NCBI GenBank assembly: GCA_038231615.1
Contig: JBBRLA010000282.1
Location: 1 to 10,224 of the forward strand
Length of the DNA stretch: 10,224 nt
Reading direction: 5' to 3'
From: JBBRLA01 sp038231615
GTDB taxonomy: Bacteria > Myxococcota_A > Polyangia > Palsa-1104 > JAEUJZ01
Shown in pieces: positions 5,442 to 10,224 of this stretch. Position 1 is the stretch's first letter. Each line of letters starts with the position of its first letter. Both the position numbers and the translations under genes were made by a program. The notes under the pieces were generated by a model that searched no databases, had not been told where the DNA came from, and worked only from the letters and a program-made list of their open reading frames with translations.

Positions 5442-6830
5442 ATGGCAATGCGTCACGCCGCGCTCGCGCTGGTTCTCGTCGGGTTGGGCTGTGCCGGGGT
5501 GGACAGCAGCATGTCCGGGGATTCCCAGGACGCCGCCACCGCGGATCTTTACGTCCGGCCGCCGGACCTCGGCAATGCGTCCGCCGATCTTCTCGCCTCT
5601 ACCGATGGGCCGAAGGGCGGCAAGAGCCAGGGCGACAACTGCGCCGCGGACGACGAGTGCGCCTCGGGCCTGTGTCGGCCGCTGGGCGATGGTGGCCAGA
5701 AGATCTGCGTCACCGCATGCAAGGCCCAGGCGGACTGTCCTGGCGGCACCTTCTGCAGTCCCAGCACCGTGGGCTCTCCGACGGGCTACTGCATCGCCAA
5801 CAGCCCCTTCCACTGCAGTTCCTGTAAGACCGACAAGCAGTGCGGCAACCTGACCGAGCGCTGCCTCCTTTCCCCCGGGGACATCGAGGCCGCCTGCCAC
5901 ATCGACTGCGCCCTCGCCGGCCCCGACGCCTGTCCCACCGACTACGAGTGCGACACCGTGCAGGACGGCGCCCAGATGCGCCGCTTGTGCCTCCCGCAGA
6001 TCAGGGTCTGCCTGGACGCGCTGGGCGGCTTCTGCGATCGCAACTCCCTGCCCCAGACCTGCGATCGCACCAACGCTTCCGGCAGCTGCGTCGGCCAGCG
6101 CACCTGCATCAACAACAAGCGATACGACAAGTGTGCCGCCCAGGCGCCCCAGTTCAAGATGAGCTGCGCTACCATGGACCCCGCCGGCTGCATGTTGACC
6201 TACGCCCCCGGCGTCACCGCCACCGCCGACAACTGCGGCGTGTGCGGCAACGCCTGCCCGGGCTTGGGCCTGGCCACCGACGACGTTGCCTGCACCGATC
6301 CGGGCAAGAAGCAGTGCGGCCTGACGTGCCGCGGCGAGAACTACGATGTGGACGGCAACCCGGCCAACGGCTGCGAACAGGCCCATACCACCCCGCCGGG
6401 CCACACCCAGCCCACCGCGGCGGACCGCGGCCACAAGCCTTGCACCGATGGCGCCAGCACCGACGACTACGGCAACAAACTCTTCTCCGACGCCCGGGTG
6501 CACACCAACCCCGGAGTGGCCAGCTTCAACGGCACCATCGGTTCGGCGCCGGACTACTGGTCCGTCGAGGCTGACGGCGGCTTCTTCTGCGTGGACGACT
6601 ACTCGGTCACCTTCACTACTTCGGGCGGCGGCGACACGACCTGCTACCGCTGCACCATCATCACCAACAACCGGACCGACAGCGTCATTGTCAACGGCCA
6701 CGGTTCGGCCAGCATGTCCTCGGGCTCGGGGAGCTACTCCGACGGGACCACCATCTACTTCAAGATCGAGAAGTTCTGCAACCTGCCCGTGCAGGAATCG
6801 GTGGCCTACTCGGTCCACTACCACCTCTAG
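5442..6830 (+). CDS. Large cysteine-rich lipoprotein with unknown C-terminal domain
   Basis: A 462-residue predicted surface or periplasmic lipoprotein. Residues 1-16 are a short hydrophobic signal followed by C17 (GLGC, a loose lipobox). Residues 18-62 are a Ser/Asp/Ala-rich tether. Residues 67-310 contain about 30 cysteines: a Dickkopf-like stretch (67-117), further pairs (125-231), and the myxobacterial-style motif N264-C-G-V-C-G-N-A-C272 followed by C-G-L-T-C (292-296) and D-x-D-G-N-P-A-N-G-C-E (302-312). In annotated genomes proteins with this last pattern are usually hypothetical lipoproteins. Residues about 340-462 form a separate Gly/Ser/Thr-rich, probably beta-strand domain with four cysteines (C383, C401, C404, C446), which I do not recognise. 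ATG 5442 or ATG 5448 could be the start, and neither has a clear ribosome site. The gene diverges from the smaller Cys-rich lipoprotein. High third-position GC supports coding. Export and disulfide content are well supported, function is unknown. Confidence 0.85.
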   Translation: MAMRHAALALVLVGLGCAGVDSSMSGDSQDAATADLYVRPPDLGNASADLLASTDGPKGGKSQGDNCAADDECASGLCRPLGDGGQKICVTACKAQADCPGGTFCSPSTVGSPTGYCIANSPFHCSSCKTDKQCGNLTERCLLSPGDIEAACHIDCALAGPDACPTDYECDTVQDGAQMRRLCLPQIRVCLDALGGFCDRNSLPQTCDRTNASGSCVGQRTCINNKRYDKCAAQAPQFKMSCATMDPAGCMLTYAPGVTATADNCGVCGNACPGLGLATDDVACTDPGKKQCGLTCRGENYDVDGNPANGCEQAHTTPPGHTQPTAADRGHKPCTDGASTDDYGNKLFSDARVHTNPGVASFNGTIGSAPDYWSVEADGGFFCVDDYSVTFTTSGGGDTTCYRCTIITNNRTDSVIVNGHGSASMSSGSGSYSDGTTIYFKIEKFCNLPVQESVAYSVHYHL

Positions 6831-6937
6831 TCGCCAACCGACAACCAGGTGCGCTACATGCTCGACGCGAGCTACGACCGGGCTGAGCTGCCTCGTCGGG
6901 ACTGGCAGTGAAATGAGTGATTATCGATAGTGAAAAG

Positions 6938-7012
<75 letters not shown>

Positions 7013-7020
7013 GTTGCCCC

Positions 7021-7049
7021 CTTTTCCCATCCCGCCCGCCGATTGTCAA
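7021..7049 (-). promoter_or_regulatory. Candidate promoter for tRNA-Glu
   Basis: A perfect -35 hexamer TTGACA lies on the - strand at 7049-7044. At 17-base spacing the -10 position (7026-7021) reads GAAAAG, a weak match. The start point would be near 7014, a few bases before the mature tRNA 5' end at 7012, as expected for a tRNA gene. The -35 element makes this plausible despite the poor -10. Confidence 0.4.
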
Positions 7050-7055
7050 CAGGGG

Positions 7056-7071
7056 CCTTCCGACCTTCCGA
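7056..7071. repeat. 8-base tandem direct repeat upstream of kinase
   Basis: CCTTCCGA occurs twice back to back (7056-7063 and 7064-7071), about 70 bases before the kinase start and just upstream of the -35 of the tRNA promoter on the opposite strand. It may be a binding site for a regulator of either gene, or chance. A possible + strand -10 (TATCCT, 7083-7088) follows. Confidence 0.25.
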
Positions 7072-7137
7072 CAGACCCGTGGTATCCTGTTCTAACATTG
7101 GCCCGGATGGAACCGCGCAGGAAGGAGTTTCCCCCAC

Positions 7138-8682
7138 ATGCCTCACCTGGAGCTGGGTACCACCCTCGACGGGCATTACCGTCTGGATGGACTCCTGGGG
7201 GTGGGTGGCGTCGGCGCGGTCTACGCCGCTTGGCACATGAACCTCTCGCGCCCCGTCGCCGTCAAGGTCCTTCACCCGCACTTCGCCAACCACGAGGAGC
7301 CCCTCCAACGCTTCCTGCGTGAGGCCCAGATCCTCAGCAAGCTGGGTCACGAGAGCTTTGTCGAGGTCTATGACTTCAGCTACACCAGCGATGGCATGCC
7401 CTACCTGGTCATGGAACTGGTCACCGGAGAGAACCTCCGCACCCGTCTTGGCCGCGGCGCCCTCCCCCTCGAAGAGACCCTGCGCCTCTTCCTCCCCCTG
7501 TGCGAGGCCCTGACCCAGGCCCACCAGCAGCACATCCTGCACCGGGACCTGAAGCCCGACAACCTGATGCTCGGCCCCACCAGCGTGGTGAAAATCCTCG
7601 ACTTTGGCATGGCCAAGCTGATGTCCGGCGAGCTATCCCTGACCCAAGATCGAGTCGTCATGGGTACCCCCTACTACATGGCCCCCGAGCGCGCCCGCGG
7701 CTCGCGCGTCGTCGAACCGACCTCCGACATCTTCTCCCTGGGGGCGATCCTGTACGAGTCGCTCACCGGCGTCATGGCCTTCGCCGCCGAGACCTCCATG
7801 GCGGCGATGTACAAGGTCATCCGCGACCCGGTCCCCCCGCTCCACCTCCCCGACACCGCCCTGTCCCAGCGCCTCGACGCCGTCATCGCCAAGGCATGTG
7901 CGAAGGACCCACACCTCCGCTACCAGAGCGCCTCCGAGATGTGGAATGCTCTGCAAGGCGCAGTGCGAGGGAAGGAGCAGGCCCCATCGGAGGACCTGGA
8001 CACCGGGGGGGCACGCCTGCCCTCGACGCGACCTCCGCCAGATTTGCCGTCGCACTCCATGGCGCCTTCGTCTCCGTCGCGCGCCAGCGTAAGCAGTGAC
8101 GTCCCCGGCTCCGAACGACCCACCGTCAAGGCTGGCCTCGCGCACGCGCTCTTCGAGTTCGTCCGCTACCGCTTCGGAGAGCAGGGATTGCAAAAGGTCT
8201 TCGCGGCGTTCGGCCTTTCGCGGGCGCACGAGATCCTGACCGACTTGCCGACAGCCAAGATCGAGATGGCCGAGCTGAACCGGCTGCACTCGGTGGTGAT
8301 CCAGCTCTTCGATGACGGCTCGCTCGAAGTGATGCGCGATCTTGGCGCCCACTTCTCCGAATGGGTGCTCAAGACGGTCTACAAGTCCTTCCTTACCCCC
8401 GCCGGTCCCGAGACCATCGTGAGACGCGCGCAGATTATGTACGGGGCGATGACCGAGACCGGAGAGGCCAGGGTCGAGAAGGTAGGCGAGCGACAGTGGT
8501 GTATGCACATTCTCAACCTGCCCACGCTGACCCCGCCGATGTTGGCCGCCACCGGCGGCTGGGTGCGGCGCTACCTGCAGATGGCCGGCGCTCGCGATAT
8601 TGGGGTGGAGGACCGCTTCCGCATGGAGGGCGGTCAGCCCGTCGGAGATGTCTACTTCTCCTTCACCTCCGACGAAGCCTGA
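7138..8682 (+). CDS. Hanks-type Ser/Thr protein kinase with C-terminal accessory domain
   Basis: A 514-residue kinase that would phosphorylate Ser/Thr residues of partner proteins in the cytoplasm. All key elements are present: Gly loop G21-x-G23-x-x-G26-x-V28, ATP-binding lysine K43 (VAVKVL), probable helix-C glutamate E62, catalytic H135-R136-D137-L-K-P-D-N142, D155-F-G157, an activation loop with GTPYYMAPE (E184), and D197 in the SDIFSLG helix. It is an RD kinase, so activation-loop phosphorylation (T169 and T177 are candidates) is likely. Residues 281-329 are a Ser/Pro-rich linker. Residues 330-508 form a globular, mostly helical domain that resembles the myxobacterial DUF2378/TIGR02265 family in its spacing of conserved features, a resemblance I judge from memory. 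No membrane span or PASTA repeat is present, unlike many bacterial kinases of this type. AAGGAG at 7122-7127 lies 10 bases before ATG 7138. It stands alone and converges with the KAS-III-like gene. Kinase call is very strong, target unknown. Confidence 0.95.
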   Translation: MPHLELGTTLDGHYRLDGLLGVGGVGAVYAAWHMNLSRPVAVKVLHPHFANHEEPLQRFLREAQILSKLGHESFVEVYDFSYTSDGMPYLVMELVTGENLRTRLGRGALPLEETLRLFLPLCEALTQAHQQHILHRDLKPDNLMLGPTSVVKILDFGMAKLMSGELSLTQDRVVMGTPYYMAPERARGSRVVEPTSDIFSLGAILYESLTGVMAFAAETSMAAMYKVIRDPVPPLHLPDTALSQRLDAVIAKACAKDPHLRYQSASEMWNALQGAVRGKEQAPSEDLDTGGARLPSTRPPPDLPSHSMAPSSPSRASVSSDVPGSERPTVKAGLAHALFEFVRYRFGEQGLQKVFAAFGLSRAHEILTDLPTAKIEMAELNRLHSVVIQLFDDGSLEVMRDLGAHFSEWVLKTVYKSFLTPAGPETIVRRAQIMYGAMTETGEARVEKVGERQWCMHILNLPTLTPPMLAATGGWVRRYLQMAGARDIGVEDRFRMEGGQPVGDVYFSFTSDEA

Positions 8683-8705
8683 CCGCGCCTCCTCGCCCAT
8701 CGGCG

Positions 8706-9806
8706 TTACCAGCGGATCGCCAGCGCCCCGTACACGTAGCCGCCGCCGGGCACGAACATCAGCACATTGCTGCCCCGCCGGATCCGACCTGCGCGGCGTG
8801 CCTCATGAAGTGATGCCACGATCGACGAAGCGTTGACGTTGGCGTACTCGGTGAAAGTGTTGAAGCTGACCCCGTCCCGCAAACCCAGCAGGTCATCCAG
8901 CAGCGCCGGGAACCACACGAGCGGCTGATGCGGGATGAAGGTCTCGATCTCGTCGAGGCGCATCTCTGCGCGGGCCGCCGCTTCGGTGCACACCGGCGCG
9001 GCGTACTGCGGCAGCTCGCCCGTGGCCTCGGCCTGCATCTCGTTGTCGAAGTGGAGCGCAAGACGCTCCTGCGAGGGCGCCCAGTAGGGCCGCTGCTCCG
9101 ACGGCCGCGCGTTTTCCCACTGGAGACGGATGGCACGGTGGAGTCGCCCATCGGTACGCCAGGAGAACGCGAACTGCGTGCCTGGCTGCGGGCCGACTAC
9201 GAAGGCGCTCGCCATGTCGCCTACGACTACCGCCGCCGAGGTGGTCATATCCATGATCCGCGAGTACGCGACGGACTGGATGCACAGCACGTGCCGTCCC
9301 TGCCCACTCTTGATGAAAGAGGCCGCCAAGTGCGCCTGGGTGATGGCCGAGGTGCACACGCTATCGACGTTCCACGCTGGGGCGTGGCCGATCCCAAGGT
9401 TGTACGCGATATGGGTCGCGTCCTTGATCAGGAGCTCATCGGGGAGCAGAGACTGCACGAGGACGGCGTCGATGTCCTGCGGCTTGAGGCCCGCGTCGCT
9501 TATGGCGGCGGCAGCGGCCTCGGTCTCTGCCTGTGCGATCTGGAGGTCCGCCGGAAAGTAGCGGCGCTTGACGGCGCCGCGGTAGGGATCGTCGTAGCTC
9601 TGTGCGATCGCCGCGAGCGTCCGGCCATGTTTCTCCGGTGACAGCGCAAGCCCTGCCATGCGCACAACGCCGTCGTCGCTGCGCTTGCCCTTGAACGGGT
9701 CCTTCACCGTGGCTCGCTTGAGGTAGTCAAGGCCAAAAAAGTCGTTGCCGACGGCCGGACCCTGCCACAGCCCGGTTCCGAGAATTCCCACATCTTTGAT
9801 AATCAT
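8706..9806 (-). CDS. 3-oxoacyl-ACP synthase III-like (KAS III / FabH family) enzyme
   Basis: A 366-residue thiolase-fold enzyme of the KAS III family, which condenses or transfers acyl groups from CoA to ACP-bound or other acceptors. The triad is visible: C151 (DSVCTSAI), H293 (FIPHQP) and N323 (YANVNASSI). The 30-residue His-Asn spacing equals that of E. coli FabH. The C-terminus GGGYVYGALAIRW matches the FabH ending. It is somewhat longer than FabH (about 317), with extra residues before about 85, and resembles the divergent KAS III-like proteins used in secondary metabolism more than housekeeping FabH. ATG 9806 is preferred because AAGGAG lies about 9 bases upstream. The open frame runs back to 9863 but without family-like sequence. 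A ThDP-enzyme gene lies 106 bases upstream on the same strand, suggesting a shared pathway. Family call strong, substrate unknown. Confidence 0.9.
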   Translation of the reverse strand: MIIKDVGILGTGLWQGPAVGNDFFGLDYLKRATVKDPFKGKRSDDGVVRMAGLALSPEKHGRTLAAIAQSYDDPYRGAVKRRYFPADLQIAQAETEAAAAAISDAGLKPQDIDAVLVQSLLPDELLIKDATHIAYNLGIGHAPAWNVDSVCTSAITQAHLAASFIKSGQGRHVLCIQSVAYSRIMDMTTSAAVVVGDMASAFVVGPQPGTQFAFSWRTDGRLHRAIRLQWENARPSEQRPYWAPSQERLALHFDNEMQAEATGELPQYAAPVCTEAAARAEMRLDEIETFIPHQPLVWFPALLDDLLGLRDGVSFNTFTEYANVNASSIVASLHEARRAGRIRRGSNVLMFVPGGGYVYGALAIRW

Positions 9807-9827
9807 CTCTTCACTCTCCTTGCCATA

Positions 9828-9846
9828 TGGAGAAAACAACTCTCCA
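9828..9846. repeat. Hairpin-forming inverted repeat in KAS III-like gene leader
   Basis: TGGAGA (9828-9833) and TCTCCA (9841-9846) are perfect reverse complements around a 7-base loop. The octamer CCATATGG (9823-9830) overlaps it. In the - strand transcript this hairpin would lie directly upstream of the AAGGAG ribosome site (9821-9816) of the KAS III-like gene, so it could influence translation or protect the 5' end after processing. Confidence 0.35.
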
Positions 9847-9885
9847 CGAAGTGTTCTAAGCACCGCGAATTGGCCTGCACGCCTT

Positions 9886-9901
9886 TTGAAGTAAATATCA
9901 A
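9886..9901. promoter_or_regulatory. Possible operator-like 16-base dyad
   Basis: TTGA (9886-9889) and TCAA (9898-9901) frame an AT-rich 8-base centre, making an imperfect 16-base dyad in the spacer between the ThDP-enzyme and KAS III-like genes. It lies 12 bases beyond the stop codon of the ThDP-enzyme gene. It resembles a generic dimer-binding site, but no specific regulator is suggested. Confidence 0.2.
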
Positions 9902-9912
9902 GTCCACCGCCC

Positions 9913-10224
9913 CTACTTTCCCGTCATCTCCATGATGGCCTCGGCTCGGCCGCCGCTGCGCACCCGCAGTTCGGGGTTGTGCCGGATGTCCAGCACCACC
10001 GGGCCGCCATCTGCGGTCAGCTCGGTCAAAAGCGCGCTGTCGATCTCGCCGGGCCGCTCGATGCGCCGCCCCCGCGCCCCCAGCGCCTGGGCCCAGGTGA
10101 CGAAGTCGATCGTCGGCATGTCCCAGGCCGCCTCCCTGCCGAAGTGCAGCTTGTACCCCTGGTAGACCATGTTGTAGCGCCCGTCGTTGAAGACCGCGTA
10201 CACGATGGGCAGGCGGTACTTGAT
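9913..10224 (-). CDS. Thiamine-diphosphate-dependent enzyme, C-terminal fragment (cut by window edge)
   Basis: The last 103 residues of a ThDP enzyme of the acetolactate-synthase-like superfamily, whose 5' end lies beyond the right edge. The visible part starts I-K-Y-R-L-P-I-V-Y, and the following A-V-F-N-D-G-R-Y-N-M-V-Y-Q-G is the end of the ThDP/Mg-binding motif (GDG...N-D/N) in the pyrimidine-side C-terminal domain. The downstream F-G-R, D-F-V-x-W-A-Q-A-L-G and G-P-V-V-L-D-I-R elements follow the same family order. These enzymes decarboxylate 2-keto acids and often join the product to an acceptor. Which reaction is performed cannot be told from this fragment. The stop TAG is at 9915-9913. 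The next gene on the strand is the KAS III-like enzyme, 106 bases downstream. Superfamily call is strong, subfamily unknown. Confidence 0.85.
   Translation of the reverse strand: MKYRLPIVYAVFNDGRYNMVYQGYKLHFGREAAWDMPTIDFVTWAQALGARGRRIERPGEIDSALLTELTADGGPVVLDIRHNPELRVRSGGRAEAIMEMTGK

Noticed and set aside
5175..6824. 549-residue - strand open frame opposite the large Cys-rich lipoprotein
   Set aside because: Val/Ala/Gly-rich low-complexity reading of the antisense strand. The + strand frame has an export signal and patterned cysteines.
7633..8700. 355-residue - strand open frame opposite the kinase
   Set aside because: Shadow of a kinase gene with every catalytic motif intact on the + strand.
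8683..8705. Bidirectional terminator between the convergent kinase and KAS III-like genes
   Set aside because: The 23-base gap has no clear stem-loop or T-run on either strand.

Overview
The window is GC-rich, densely coded DNA from what looks like a Gram-negative deltaproteobacterium-type organism, most likely a member of the Myxococcota or a relative. The clues are a cytosolic Hanks-type Ser/Thr kinase with a Ser/Pro linker and an extra C-terminal domain, two cysteine-rich lipoproteins of a kind common in myxobacteria (one with the NCGVCGNAC motif), and several secreted or outer-membrane proteins of unknown function. A fliD-type gene implies that the organism, or a recent ancestor, made flagella, which would fit early-branching flagellated Myxococcota. 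The taxonomy is inference.

Layout. Bases 1-359 hold no gene I can support. A + strand lipoprotein with a C-terminal membrane helix (360-1304) converges with a - strand fliD gene (2665-1310), leaving 5 bases between the stop codons. Upstream of fliD on the same strand lie, in order of transcription, a small Cys-rich lipoprotein (5284-4952), a secreted protein with five 16-residue repeats (4864-4436), and a periplasmic-domain/outer-membrane beta-barrel protein (about 4362-2782). Diverging from this group is a large + strand Cys-rich lipoprotein (5442-6830). A tRNA-Glu(UUC) gene lies on the - strand at 7012-6939. A + strand Ser/Thr kinase (7138-8682) converges, with a 23-base gap, on a - strand beta-ketoacyl-ACP-synthase-III-like gene (9806-8706). 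Upstream of that is the 3' end of a thiamine-diphosphate (ThDP) enzyme gene that runs off the right edge (10224-9913).

How they may work together. The - strand genes from 5284 to 2782 look like one envelope-protein transcription unit, with small gaps and strong Shine-Dalgarno sites for the two small genes. fliD follows after an AT-rich 116-base spacer that has its own promoter-like sequence, so it may be separate. The ThDP enzyme and KAS-III-like enzyme look like part of a small-molecule or fatty-acid-derived pathway extending beyond the window. No CRISPR array, insertion sequence, phage gene or known defence system is visible. The most interesting material is the set of uncharacterised envelope proteins, the kinase accessory domain, and the partly visible ThDP/KAS-III pair.
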